Origin: DYRB01 sp963845265
Lineage (GTDB): Bacteria; Pseudomonadota; Gammaproteobacteria; Chromatiales; Chromatiaceae
Assembly: GCA_963845265.1 (NCBI GenBank)
Contig: CAWJRN010000007.1
Span: 186,001 to 250,000, forward strand
Direction of reading: 5' to 3'
Length of the DNA: 64,000 nt
In this document: one piece after another, positions 7,965-16,591 of the stretch
Numbering within the stretch: position 1 is the stretch's first letter
How the letters are laid out: each line of letters begins with the position of its first letter
Notes under the pieces: generated by a model
The model's database searches: none
Told to the model about the DNA's origin: nothing
The model's input: the letters and a program-made list of their open reading frames with translations, nothing else
Position numbers and translations under genes: made by a program

Positions 7965-8924
7965 TCATTTGCGTTCATTTGCTGACAAGTCTTTCACGCC
8001 CTTGCGCCTCGCCCTGGGGTGGGCGCGGTCATAGACCTCCGCCAGGTGCTGGAAGTCCAGGTGGGTGTAGATCTGGGTCGTGGCGATGTCGGCGTGGCCG
8101 AGCAATTCCTGCACCGCCCGCAGGTCCCCGGACGACTCCAACACATGGGTGGCGAAGGAGTGGCGCAACAGGTGGGGGTGGATGCCCCTGGGCGAGCCCT
8201 GCTCCTGAGCCCACCGCTGTAGCCGCCGCTCGACCGTGCGAGGGTGAAAGCGCCCGCCGCGACTGCTGACGAACAGTGCCGACTCGCCAGGGCTCGCGAC
8301 CAGGCCCCGCACCCCGAGCCAGGCGCGGATGGCCTCCAGGGCCTTGCCGCCCACCGGGACGCGGCGGGTCTTGGCGCCCTTGCCGACCACGCTGAGCATG
8401 GCATCCGCCGTATCGATATCCCCTAAGTTCACCGAGATCAGCTCGGCCAGGCGCAGTCCCGAGGAGTAGAACAGCTCGATCATGGCCCTGTCGCACAGCC
8501 CCATGGGCTCGTCGTCCGCCCCCGCAGGGGCCTGGTCGAGCAGGGCACAAAGTGTGTCGGCACCCACGGTGGAGGGCAGCTTGCGCCGGGACTTGGGGGC
8601 ACGCACCCCGAGGGCGGGGTTGTGGGCTATGCGGCCCTCGCGCAACAGATAGCGATAGAGACCGCGCAGGGCGGAGAGCTCCCGTTGCAGGGTGCGGCCT
8701 GAGACCCCGCCGCGGTGACGGGCGGCAACGTAGCGGCGCACCGTCTGGGCGTCCAGCCCCTCCCAGGGGCCCAGGCCCTCGCGGACCAGCCAGGCATCGA
8801 TGCCCTCCAGGTCCCGGCGGTAATTGAGCAGGGTCAGGGGCGAGAGGCGTCGCTCATGGGCCAGATGGTGGAGATAGGCCTCCAGGTCGGCGCGTCTCTC
8901 GGCTCCCCTGGTGTCCTCAGGCAT
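7965..8924 (-). CDS. xerC: Site-specific tyrosine recombinase XerC
   Basis: A 319-residue recombinase with an N-terminal SAM-like DNA-binding domain (about 10-100) and a C-terminal catalytic domain. The full catalytic set is visible: Arg158 in GLRLAE, Lys182 in GKGAKTR, His251-x-x-Arg254, His277 in LLGHAD and the nucleophile Tyr286. With XerD it resolves chromosome dimers at dif. XerC rather than XerD is inferred from the dapF-DUF484-xerC order known from Enterobacteria and Pseudomonas. The start overlaps the DUF484 gene by eight bases. The last codons are encoded by repeat-like DNA (TTTGCGTTCATTTGC), so the C-terminal tail has probably been altered by a repeat. Confidence 0.94.
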   Translation of the reverse strand: MPEDTRGAERRADLEAYLHHLAHERRLSPLTLLNYRRDLEGIDAWLVREGLGPWEGLDAQTVRRYVAARHRGGVSGRTLQRELSALRGLYRYLLREGRIAHNPALGVRAPKSRRKLPSTVGADTLCALLDQAPAGADDEPMGLCDRAMIELFYSSGLRLAELISVNLGDIDTADAMLSVVGKGAKTRRVPVGGKALEAIRAWLGVRGLVASPGESALFVSSRGGRFHPRTVERRLQRWAQEQGSPRGIHPHLLRHSFATHVLESSGDLRAVQELLGHADIATTQIYTHLDFQHLAEVYDRAHPRARRKGVKDLSANERK

Positions 8925-9720
8925 GGCCGTGGGCGATGGCCAGGAGGCGTTGCCCGACGACCTCGCCCATGCGGTCTAGGACGTCCGTGGCCATGTCCGG
9001 GTGGAAGCGGGCCACGTCGCTGCTGCCGATGGCCAGCACCCCCGCTTGGTCCCCGGCATGGATGGGGATCAGTGCTGCGGACTGCACCTGCGGGCCGAAG
9101 TCGCCGAACAGCAGGCCGCTCTTGTCCGATGCCAGGGGACCGCACAGGCAGTGGCGACGGTCGAGGAAGTCATGGAAGGCGGCGAGCAAGGGGTCTTCCT
9201 GGCCCTCGGATGCGGGGAGATCGAAGAGCTTGAGGGTGACGCACTGGGCGTTGAGGTCGCGACACATGGCGTCGTCCAGGACCGCCTCCAGGGCCGGCCA
9301 ATCCGGCGCAGCGATCAGGGCCAGGGTCAGGCTGTGCAGGCGGGCGGACAGGACCTCATAGTCGCGGGCCCTGGCGATGATGTGGCTGAGGCGGCGGCGC
9401 TGGTCGTCGAGCTGGCCGCGGAGGATGCCGAGCTGATGCTCCACCAGGGAGACCGCGGCCCCACTCGGGTGGGGCACGCGCAGCTCGGCGACAAGGGCCG
9501 GGTGGCGCTCGAAGAACCCCGGGTCGGCCTTGAGGAAGGTCGCTACGGCGGCGTCCGATACCTCTGCGGGGGCGGGGGCGGGGGCAGTTGGCGCCGCGGG
9601 TGGTTCGGCCTGCACAGCCGAGGTGTCCGCCGGGGCAAAGGGTGCGGCGAGTTGGGGCGGTACGGCTGGTTCGGTGGCCTTGTCGCGCGCCTTTTTGGGC
9701 CCTGATGGCTTGCGGCTCAT
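8917..9720 (-). CDS. DUF484 family protein (GAF-like)
   Basis: A 267-residue protein with a Pro/Ala-rich N-terminus (about 1-55). Next comes the DUF484 signature VATFLKADPGFFERHPALV and a coiled segment, then a GAF-like domain (about 120-260) ending in FHPDMATDVLDRMGEVVG. The biochemical function of DUF484 proteins is unknown; the gene is conserved between dapF and xerC. The ATG at 9720 overlaps the dapF stop (ATGA) and its stop lies inside xerC, so the three are translationally coupled. The Ala/Pro-rich leader is longer than in enteric homologues. Confidence 0.9.
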   Translation of the reverse strand: MSRKPSGPKKARDKATEPAVPPQLAAPFAPADTSAVQAEPPAAPTAPAPAPAEVSDAAVATFLKADPGFFERHPALVAELRVPHPSGAAVSLVEHQLGILRGQLDDQRRRLSHIIARARDYEVLSARLHSLTLALIAAPDWPALEAVLDDAMCRDLNAQCVTLKLFDLPASEGQEDPLLAAFHDFLDRRHCLCGPLASDKSGLLFGDFGPQVQSAALIPIHAGDQAGVLAIGSSDVARFHPDMATDVLDRMGEVVGQRLLAIAHGHA

Positions 9721-10547
9721 CGTTCTAGTTCCCCCTGGTAAACGGTCGTGGCTGGGCCCGTCATCCACACCGGCTCGGACCCTCCAAGCCACTGTATCAC
9801 AAGATCCCCGCCCGGCAGGGAGACCCGCACTCGCTCCCCAAGGATGTCCCACAGACGCCCTACCACGACGGCTGCGCAGGCGCCGGTGCCGCAGGCGAGC
9901 GTCTCGCCCGAACCGCGCTCGTAGACGCGCAGGCGGATGTGTTCGGGGCCGATGACCTGCATGAAGCCGACGTTAACCCGGGCCGGGAAGCGTGCATGGT
10001 GTTCGATGTTCGGCCCCAGCATGGCCACCGGGGCGCACTCCGCATCTGGGACCTGGAGTACCGCATGGGGGTTACCCATGGACACAGCGCCGATGGTCAG
10101 GGTCTCGCCCGCCACCGTCAGGTCGTATCGCAGGCACTGGGCGGGCACCAGAAAGGGGATGTGCGCCGGTTCGAGGATGGGCGCGCCCATGTTCACCCGC
10201 ACCTGGCCGTCGTGCTCGCAATACAGGCGAATGGGGCCGGCGGCGGTCCCTACCGGGATCTCGTCCTTGTCCGTCAGGCCCTGTTCGCGCACGAACCGGG
10301 CGAAGCAGCGCGCCCCGTTGCCGCATTGCTCCACCTCGGCGCCGTCGGCGTTGAAGATGCGGTAATAGAAGTCTGTGGTCGGGTCCCGCGGGGGTTCCAC
10401 CACCAGGAGCTGGTCGCAGCCGATGCCGAAGCGCCGGTGGGATAGTTCGCGGACCAGTTCCGCGCTCAGGGGCAGGGGTTCGCGGGTGCCGTCGAGCACC
10501 ACGAAGTCGTTGCCCAGGCCGTGCATTTTGGTGAATCTGAGCTTCAT
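9717..10547 (-). CDS. dapF: Diaminopimelate epimerase DapF
   Basis: A 276-residue protein with the two catalytic cysteines in their standard motifs, Cys75 in EQCGNGARC and Cys219 in LACGTGACAA. Substrate-binding GNPHAV is also present. It interconverts LL- and meso-diaminopimelate in the lysine and peptidoglycan pathway. The ATG at 10547 gives the canonical MKLRFTKMHGLGNDF start and overlaps the methyltransferase stop by four bases. A longer open frame extends upstream but belongs to a shadow of the methyltransferase gene. lysA, which uses the product, lies two genes upstream. Confidence 0.96.
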   Translation of the reverse strand: MKLRFTKMHGLGNDFVVLDGTREPLPLSAELVRELSHRRFGIGCDQLLVVEPPRDPTTDFYYRIFNADGAEVEQCGNGARCFARFVREQGLTDKDEIPVGTAAGPIRLYCEHDGQVRVNMGAPILEPAHIPFLVPAQCLRYDLTVAGETLTIGAVSMGNPHAVLQVPDAECAPVAMLGPNIEHHARFPARVNVGFMQVIGPEHIRLRVYERGSGETLACGTGACAAVVVGRLWDILGERVRVSLPGGDLVIQWLGGSEPVWMTGPATTVYQGELER

Positions 10548-11212
10548 GGCAGGCGTCCGAATACGGCCAGGTGGCGGTCGCTGACCACGCCCACCTCCAG
10601 GGTATCGAGCCCGGCCTCCCGCAGCTGCGCCACGACCTCCTGGGGCTCGAAGGCAGCGAACAGGGAGTTGCGGAAGTCGTTGCGCAGGACCTCCGGGGCC
10701 TCGTCGGCATAGGTCGCTACCAGGGCCTCGGCCCAACCGGCAGAGGCCGGACGCATGAGGTCCATGACCTGTACCAGGGCCCCAGGGCGGCCCGCCTGGC
10801 GGATGCTTTGCCAGAGCACCTGGGGGTCGTGGAGGTGATGCAGCAGGCTGTTGGACAGCACCAGGTCGTAGGCGTGTTGTTCCAGGCGCTCCGAGGGCAG
10901 GCAGTCGCACAGCAACCGGGCCCGCTTGGCCAGCCCCGGAAGGCCGTCCAGGGCCGCTTGGGCGTGGTCGAGCATGGCCTGGGAGCCGTCGAGGCCATCG
11001 CAGTATGCCCTGGGATAGGCGCGCAGGAAGCGCAGCAGGACATTGCCCGGCCCGCAGCCCAGGTCCAGGGCGCGGGCCCCGTCCAGGTCCCCGGGCTTGG
11101 CCTGCCCCAACAGCTCGATGAAGCGGGCGTCGGGCTCGGAGAAGTCGGCCTCGGCATAGGCCAGGGCCTGTTCGGCCTCGTCCATCAGTTCCGGTTCGGG
11201 GCGGCGCTTCAT
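10544..11212 (-). CDS. Class I SAM-dependent methyltransferase
   Basis: A 222-residue Rossmann-type methyltransferase. Motif I is LDLGCGPGNVLLRF, the acidic residue after strand 2 is in GLDGSQAM, and the post-motif YDLVLSNSLLHHLHD corresponds to motif IV. The substrate cannot be told. It is locked between lysA and dapF by four-base overlaps on both sides, so it is co-translated with the lysine genes. This is not part of the enteric operon but is a stable arrangement here. A role unrelated to lysine is quite possible. Confidence 0.82.
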   Translation of the reverse strand: MKRRPEPELMDEAEQALAYAEADFSEPDARFIELLGQAKPGDLDGARALDLGCGPGNVLLRFLRAYPRAYCDGLDGSQAMLDHAQAALDGLPGLAKRARLLCDCLPSERLEQHAYDLVLSNSLLHHLHDPQVLWQSIRQAGRPGALVQVMDLMRPASAGWAEALVATYADEAPEVLRNDFRNSLFAAFEPQEVVAQLREAGLDTLEVGVVSDRHLAVFGRLP

Positions 11213-12456
11213 GGCAGGGTCGCCTCCCCGGCGAACAGGTCGGCGATGGTCTCGCGGCGGCGCACCAGATGGGCCTGGTCGCCGTCCACCATGACCTCCG
11301 CCGCCCGCGGCCTGGTGTTGTAGTTGGAGCTCATGGTGAAGCCGTAGGCCCCGCTGCCGCGCACCGCCAACAGGTCGCCCGGGGCGAGGGTCAGGTCGCG
11401 GCCCTTGCCGATGAAGTCACCGGTCTCGCAGACCGGGCCGACCAGGTCATAGCAACCGGCCCGCCCGGCGGTATCGGTGCGCACCGGGATGATGTCCTGA
11501 TGGGCCTGGTAGAGGGCCGGGCGGATCAGGTCGTTCATGGCCGCGTCGACGATGGCGAAGTCCTTGTGGGCGGTGGGTTTGAGGTATTCCACCCGGGTGA
11601 GCAGCACACCGGCGTTGCCGGCGATGGCCCGCCCGGGTTCGAGCAGGATCTCGTAGGGGTGCCCGGCGAGCCGGCCCACCAGGGCAGCCGCATAGTCCGA
11701 GGGATCTGGAGGGGTCTCGTCCGTATAGCGAATGCCGAGCCCGCCGCCCAGGTCCAGGTGCTCGATGGGGATGCCCGCGGCGGCCAGCTCGTCGGCCAGC
11801 TCCAGCACCCGGTCGAGTGCATCCAGGAAGGGGGCGACCTCGGTCAACTGGGAGCCGATGTGGCAATCGATGCCCGTGACCCGGATATGCGCCAGGCTCG
11901 CCGCATGGGCATAGACCCTGGGGGCCTCGCGGATGTCGATGCCGAACTTGTTCTCCTTCAGCCCGGTGGCGATGTAGGGGTGGGTGCGGGCGTCCACGTC
12001 CGGGTTGACCCGCAGGGACACAGGCGCAACCAGCCCCATCGAACCGGCCACCTCGTCGAGGCGCGCCAGCTCCGCCTCGGACTCCAGGTTGAAGCAGCGG
12101 ATGCCAACCTCCAGGGCCCGTCGCAGCTCATCCGGGCGCTTGCCGACCCCGGAGAAGATGGTCTTGGTCGGGTCGCCGCCGGCGGTGATCACCCGCTCCA
12201 GCTCGCCCACGGAGACGATGTCGAAGCCAGACCCAAGGCGTGCCAGGACGTTGAGCACCGCCAGGTTGGAGTTGGCCTTGACCGCAAAGCAGATCAGATG
12301 TGGCCGGTCGGCGAAGGCCTGGTCGAAGGCGTGCCAGTGGCGCTCAAAGGTCGCCCTGGAGTAGACGTAACAGGGGGTGCCGAAGCGCTCTGCGATGTCG
12401 TCCAGGGCCACGGCCTCGGCGAACAGGTGCCCGTTCCGGTAATTGAAGTGGTCCAT
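11209..12456 (-). CDS. lysA: Diaminopimelate decarboxylase LysA
   Basis: A 415-residue fold-III PLP enzyme. The PLP lysine is Lys60 in CFAVKANSN. The pyridoxal phosphate loop is in HLDLGGGLGI, and the active-site Cys in GPVCETGDF is supplied across the dimer. It decarboxylates meso-diaminopimelate to lysine. The ATG at 12456 is eight bases downstream of the lptM stop and gives the expected length; codons further upstream in frame overlap lptM and are not family-like. Its stop overlaps the methyltransferase start. Confidence 0.95.
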   Translation of the reverse strand: MDHFNYRNGHLFAEAVALDDIAERFGTPCYVYSRATFERHWHAFDQAFADRPHLICFAVKANSNLAVLNVLARLGSGFDIVSVGELERVITAGGDPTKTIFSGVGKRPDELRRALEVGIRCFNLESEAELARLDEVAGSMGLVAPVSLRVNPDVDARTHPYIATGLKENKFGIDIREAPRVYAHAASLAHIRVTGIDCHIGSQLTEVAPFLDALDRVLELADELAAAGIPIEHLDLGGGLGIRYTDETPPDPSDYAAALVGRLAGHPYEILLEPGRAIAGNAGVLLTRVEYLKPTAHKDFAIVDAAMNDLIRPALYQAHQDIIPVRTDTAGRAGCYDLVGPVCETGDFIGKGRDLTLAPGDLLAVRGSGAYGFTMSSNYNTRPRAAEVMVDGDQAHLVRRRETIADLFAGEATLP

Positions 12457-12464
12457 GGAGCCCC

Positions 12465-12713
12465 CTAAATGCCGCTCGGGTCGGGTGTGGTGGATGGCAC
12501 GTCGTCCAGTACATCGAGCCCCTCGCCGGTACCCTCGGGTTGGGGTTGCGGCTCGGTCGGCTGGGGCCCCGGCGGCGTCGGCTTGGCCCCAACGGCTTCG
12601 GCCTGCGGTGGCGGGAGAAAGAGGTCGCCCTTCTGTCCGCAGGCGGCGAGCATCTGGCCGGTGGCAAGCGCCGCGACCACGGCGAGGAACAGGTAACGCG
12701 CCCAACAGTGCAT
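12465..12713 (-). CDS. lptM: LptM-like small lipoprotein (LPS translocon maturation factor)
   Basis: An 82-residue lipoprotein with a signal peptide and the diagnostic mature N-terminus CGQKGDLFLPP, as in LptM (formerly YifL). LptM helps LptD fold with correct disulfides. After the lipobox the chain is a Pro/Gln/Glu-rich tail of low complexity. It is directly upstream of lysA, the usual place of this gene in gammaproteobacteria. The ATG at 12713 gives a normal signal peptide; the frame stays open further upstream but without similarity. Confidence 0.85.
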   Translation of the reverse strand: MHCWARYLFLAVVAALATGQMLAACGQKGDLFLPPPQAEAVGAKPTPPGPQPTEPQPQPEGTGEGLDVLDDVPSTTPDPSGI

Positions 12714-13024
12714 GGTGATGGCTCTCACGGCGGAGACTGGCGGAAAGCGCGGAAGTATACCGCGCCCCTGGGCGATGGGCCGGGACGGGTTTACTGCTGT
12801 GCCCCTGGTCCCGTCACTCGCAGGTTCTCCCATCAGCGGTGGATAAGCGCAGCGCATCTTGAACATCCCGTCGGGTGGATGAGCGCAGCGAAATCCACCG
12901 ACGCTGCCGGTGGACTGCGCTACGCTTGTCCACCCTACAGCTCCCCTGTTTCGGTTGTTTCTGAATCGATCCTTAGGCTGCGGTGAGGGGTGCCACGCAC
13001 CAATATTCCGGCTGGGGCAAGCCG
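12714..13024. other. Spacer between lptM and the DUF900 hydrolase, with REP-like palindromes
   Basis: No gene was found in these 311 bp. From about 12830 to 12937 there are repeated GGTGGAT...AGCGCAGCG and ATCCACC/CCACCCTAC units in both orientations, which can fold into nested hairpins. These belong to the same palindrome family as at 6099 and 22778. The rest shows nothing. Confidence 0.6.
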
Positions 13025-14200
13025 TTAATCGCCTCGCCTGTCGGGGTCGCTCCGCGCCGTGTCGCCCAGCAACTCCCAGTACTCCAAGCCATTGAAAGGC
13101 ACAGCCCTCAGCCCTGGTCGGTCCAGAGCGCTCCGACCCTCGCCCAGCAGCGCGGCCAGATCCGCCGCGACCTTTGGATGGAAACGAAAGTACTCGTGGC
13201 CCATCACCTGGTAACGCCCGACCGGCGACACATCCACGGTTTGTATGCCCGGTGCAACCGTCAGGAAGCCGCCGGCCTCGCCGAGCCGTGGGGAGGCGTG
13301 CAGCTGTCGCGACGCCTTGAGCGGCACGTCGTTGCTCGAGGCGTAGAGGGTCATGCCCCCGGTGAGCGGTACCAGCGCCGGCAAACGCTCGACGAAGGTC
13401 TGGGCATCGAAGTCCGGGGCCATCAGGACGAGAGCGCCGATCAGTGGACGCCGCGTACGTTCCGCGCTCAGGCGTTCGAGGGCGAAGACCAGGCCGCGCG
13501 ATCCCAGGCTGTGCGCAAGCACCATCACATGGTCCGCCCCGAGGCGATCACCGAGATCCCCCAACAGCCGGGCCAGGAACGGCACGCTCCACTCCACGTC
13601 GGCCTGGTCGGGAATATAGTCGGTGGGTCGGCCGTTGGACGGCCAACTGAGCATCAGCACGACGGCCTTCCCGGCCAGGGTTCGTTGTAGCTGGGCCGCC
13701 GACTCGCAATGTCGCTCAAAACCGTAGTTGTAGCCGTGGATAAACACCACGACGGACCCAGAGGTGGTGGCTGCGGCCTCGGCGCTCAGTTGGTCCCAGA
13801 ACGCTGCGATGTTCGTCTGACGCTCGGTCCGGATCGCGCTCGTCTCGCCCGCCACATAAAAGGGCATCTGATGGGCAATTCCGTTGATGACCGGAATCGG
13901 GGTAAAGACGACCTCGCACCGCCCGAAGCTCGGTGGTCCCCGTTCGCCACCGTAGGCGTCAGGGCCGCTTCCGATCTCCTCCAGTCGGCGATTGGTGGCA
14001 TAGGGCACGCTGACGCGGATCCTGTCGTCGCTCCCGCCGACTGCCGTGTTCGCCGGAGCGTTCCCGGCAACGGCGCCGCCGAGTTGGCTGCCGGCAAGGG
14101 TTGCGCATAGCGCCAGGGTCCAGGGCAGCACCCAACCGCGACGCCCAAGCTTTCGTCGAGTCGGCTCCGGCAGGACAGGATTGCGGTTAGGGGTGATCAT
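13025..14200 (-). CDS. Secreted alpha/beta hydrolase, DUF900 family
   Basis: A 391-residue protein with an N-terminal export signal or anchor (hydrophobic core at about 22-45). The first half has the DUF900 pattern VSVPYATNR, typical of this family. The hydrolase fold shows VVFIHGYNYGF (oxyanion region, about 151-161) and the nucleophile elbow AHSLGS with Ser231. Downstream MAPDFD and GHEY are candidate positions for the acid and histidine of the triad. The substrate is unknown. A small gene with a strong ribosome-binding site ends 15 bp upstream and may be co-transcribed. Confidence 0.82.
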   Translation of the reverse strand: MITPNRNPVLPEPTRRKLGRRGWVLPWTLALCATLAGSQLGGAVAGNAPANTAVGGSDDRIRVSVPYATNRRLEEIGSGPDAYGGERGPPSFGRCEVVFTPIPVINGIAHQMPFYVAGETSAIRTERQTNIAAFWDQLSAEAAATTSGSVVVFIHGYNYGFERHCESAAQLQRTLAGKAVVLMLSWPSNGRPTDYIPDQADVEWSVPFLARLLGDLGDRLGADHVMVLAHSLGSRGLVFALERLSAERTRRPLIGALVLMAPDFDAQTFVERLPALVPLTGGMTLYASSNDVPLKASRQLHASPRLGEAGGFLTVAPGIQTVDVSPVGRYQVMGHEYFRFHPKVAADLAALLGEGRSALDRPGLRAVPFNGLEYWELLGDTARSDPDRRGD

Positions 14201-14215
14201 CGAGTGGCGGAGCCT

Positions 14216-14353
14216 CTATGGCGTCTGTTGGGTGGCGGCTTGGTCCGCGGCAATTTTGGTCAAAGATCGGGCCAGGGCCGCGATGCCGTGCTGCCGGACC
14301 GGGTTTCCGGAGGTCAGGTTGGAGCGGACGATCACCTTGTTGGGAGATTGCAT
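14216..14353 (-). CDS. Small hypothetical protein (45 aa) with a strong Shine-Dalgarno
   Basis: The ATG at 14353 is preceded by GGAGGTG with a seven-base gap, one of the best ribosome-binding sites in the window, which is the main reason to call it a gene. The product begins MQSPNKVIVRSNLTSGNPVR, is basic and polar, has no membrane segment, and ends in a Gln/Thr tail. I do not recognise it. Its TAG lies 15 bp before the hydrolase start on the same strand, so it may be the first gene of a two-gene unit or a leader peptide affecting the hydrolase. Confidence 0.5.
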   Translation of the reverse strand: MQSPNKVIVRSNLTSGNPVRQHGIAALARSLTKIAADQAATQQTP

Positions 14354-14512
14354 GGGGTGGCACCTCCATTGGTATGGGCTCCGATGTCCGGCGGCGTGAA
14401 CCGTCGGACCCGACTCCCAGTATAACCAGCCGTTCGGTGGTCTCCGGGGCCGAGTCGGTGCAGCCACAGCTCCCCGTCTGCCGGCCTTTAGCTTGGAACG
14501 GTCCGGAGATCC

Positions 14513-14703
14513 GTAGGCTGGGTTGGAGCGATAGCGGAAACCCAGCAATTCGGCGCGTGGATGCGCTGGGTTTCGTTCCTCAACCCAGCCTACGCACTCC
14601 CCGTAGCCCGGATGGAGCGGAGCGCAATCCGGGGACAGCCTCAGCCCGCCAATACATCAATGGGTTACCGCGAAGACCTGGATTCCGCTGCGCTCCATCC
14701 AGG
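14513..14703. repeat. Cluster of three palindromic REP-like elements
   Basis: 14513-14593 is an 81-bp inverted repeat: GTAGGCTGGGTT...AAACCCAGCA on the left faces TGCTGGGTTT-like and AACCCAGCCTAC on the right. 14603-14634 is GTAGCCCGGATGGAGCGGAG continuing to CAATCCGGGG, a second type. 14677-14703 is a related unit in the opposite orientation, CCTGGATTCC...CCATCCAGG. These fill most of the 522-bp gap upstream of the formate dehydrogenase genes; the rest (14354-14512 and 14704-14875) shows no gene. Confidence 0.75.
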
Positions 14704-14875
14704 CTAAGAAAGGCAGCTCCGGTGGACACTTGCCCAGTCTCGCCAGCGTGGGAGCAAGTGCCGACGTCCTAGCGTTAGGTGGCCATTTCCTGTTAATCCT
14801 GTCCAATGCTTCACTTGCCAGCGCGAACCGCATCGTGCGGGCGACCCCAGGCAAGATCTGATTGGGAGCCATGCC

Positions 14876-16591
14876 TTGTCGAACATCAGCGCAGGTAAGG
14901 GGCCGGTAGGCCGTTTCCGGCCCAAGGGACGCTCTGTAGACCCTCAGGCCCTGGACGAGATCCGGGCGTTGCTCGGCGATGCGCCGCGCCGGAGGGATCT
15001 CTTGATCGAGTACCTGCACCGGATCCAGGACAGGCACGGCCATCTCTCGGCGGCCCATTTGGTCGCCCTGGCTCGGGAACTGGGGATGTCGGGCGTGGAG
15101 GTGTACGAGGTCGCCACCTTCTACCACCACTTCGACGTGGTGAAGGAGGGCTGTGCCCCTCCACCGGCATTGACCGTACGGGTCTGCGACTCGATCTCCT
15201 GCGGGATGGCAGGGGCGGAGGCGCTGATCGATGGGTTGCGCTCGGCCTTGGGGGAGGGGGTTCGGGTGCAGCGCGTCCCCTGCGTGGGGCGCTGCGAGCA
15301 AGCCCCGGTTGCGGTGGTCGGGCAAAACCCGGTGCCGCGGGCGAGCGTCTGCGCCGTCGCGGAGTGCGTGCGCCTCGGCGCGATCCGGCCAGAGCTGCCG
15401 CCCTGCCTGGACTACCAGGGGTACCGTGCCGGGGGCGGTTACGAGCTGCTGCGACAGGTGCACGCCGGGCAGATCCAGGTGGACGGCCGACCCGTGGATG
15501 CGGCCGAGCACGTCATCGGGCTGCTGGAAGACAGCAAGCTGCGGGGGCTGGGCGGCGCCGGTTTCCCGACCGGCCGCAAGTGGCGCATCCTGCGCGACCA
15601 GCCGGCGCCGCGTCTGTTGGCCGTGAACATCGACGAGGGCGAGCCCGGCACCTTCAAGGACCGGCATCTGCTCGAACGCGATCCCCATCGCTTCCTCGAA
15701 GGCATGCTCATCGCGGCCCAGGTCGTGGGCGCCGAGGCGGCCTACATCTATCTGCGTGACGAGTATGCCGGCATCCGCGCCGCCCTGACCCTGGAGCTCG
15801 ACGCGCTGAGGGCCGACCCGCCTTGTCCATTGCCGCCGATCCACCTGCGTCGCGGGGCCGGGGCCTACATCTGCGGCGAAGAGTCGGCGATGATCGAGTC
15901 CATCGAGGGCAAGCGCGGTCTGCCCCGGCTTCGCCCGCCCTATGTGGCCGAGGTGGGGCTGTCCGGGCGCCCGACCCTCGAGCACAACCTGGAGACCCTC
16001 TACTGGGTGAGGGACCTGGTCGAGCGAGGGCCGGACTGGTTCGCGGGTCAGGGCCTCAATGGTCGCTCCGGTCTGCGCGCCTTCTCCGTCAGCGGCCGAG
16101 TGCGTACCCCTGGGGCCTACCTGGTCCCCGCGGGGATCACCCTACGGGAGCTGGTCGACGACTACTGCGGGGGCCTGGCGCCGGGGCACGAGCTCTACGG
16201 CTACTTCCCCGGAGGCGCCTCGGGGGGCATCCTGCCCGCCGCCCTGGCGGACCTGCCCCTCGACTTCGATACCCTCCAACCCCACGGCTGCTTCATCGGC
16301 TCGGCGGCCATCATCGTCTTCTCCCGCCAGGACAAGGCACGCGAGTTGGCGCTCAATGCCATGCGCTTCTTTGCCGACGAGTCGTGCGGCCAGTGCACCC
16401 CCTGCCGACTCGGGACGGCCAAGGCGGCGGAGCTCATGGCTCGGCCCCTTTGGGATCAGGGGCTGTTGGAGGAGCTGTCCGAGACCATGGCGGACGCCTC
16501 CATCTGTGGCCTGGGTCAGGCTGCACCCAATCCGCTGCGCTGCGTCATGCGCTATTTCGCCGAGGAGCTCTCCCATGACGACGGGAACTGA
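14876..16591 (+). CDS. fdsB: NAD-dependent formate dehydrogenase, fused FdsG-FdsB (NuoE-NuoF-like) subunit
   Basis: A 571-residue protein joining two normally separate subunits. Residues 20-155 are NuoE/FdsG-like, with a [2Fe-2S] thioredoxin fold using Cys104, Cys109, Cys136 and Cys140. The rest is NuoF/FdsB-like: the NADH/FMN site shows GGAGFPTGRKW and GAGAYICGEESAM, and the C-terminal [4Fe-4S] site is CGQCTPC plus a later Cys in SICGLG. It passes electrons from the alpha subunit to NAD. TTG at 14876 is taken as start because GGGAG lies seven bases upstream; the ATG at 14871 leads only to a short frame. It overlaps the alpha subunit gene by 17 bp. NAD-reducing hydrogenase modules are similar but the partner gene fixes the assignment. 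Confidence 0.88.
   Translation: MSNISAGKGPVGRFRPKGRSVDPQALDEIRALLGDAPRRRDLLIEYLHRIQDRHGHLSAAHLVALARELGMSGVEVYEVATFYHHFDVVKEGCAPPPALTVRVCDSISCGMAGAEALIDGLRSALGEGVRVQRVPCVGRCEQAPVAVVGQNPVPRASVCAVAECVRLGAIRPELPPCLDYQGYRAGGGYELLRQVHAGQIQVDGRPVDAAEHVIGLLEDSKLRGLGGAGFPTGRKWRILRDQPAPRLLAVNIDEGEPGTFKDRHLLERDPHRFLEGMLIAAQVVGAEAAYIYLRDEYAGIRAALTLELDALRADPPCPLPPIHLRRGAGAYICGEESAMIESIEGKRGLPRLRPPYVAEVGLSGRPTLEHNLETLYWVRDLVERGPDWFAGQGLNGRSGLRAFSVSGRVRTPGAYLVPAGITLRELVDDYCGGLAPGHELYGYFPGGASGGILPAALADLPLDFDTLQPHGCFIGSAAIIVFSRQDKARELALNAMRFFADESCGQCTPCRLGTAKAAELMARPLWDQGLLEELSETMADASICGLGQAAPNPLRCVMRYFAEELSHDDGN

Noticed and set aside
12344..12705. Longer N-terminus for lysA extending into lptM
   Set aside because: The extension overlaps the lptM gene and is Arg/Pro-rich; the ATG at 12456 gives the normal LysA start.
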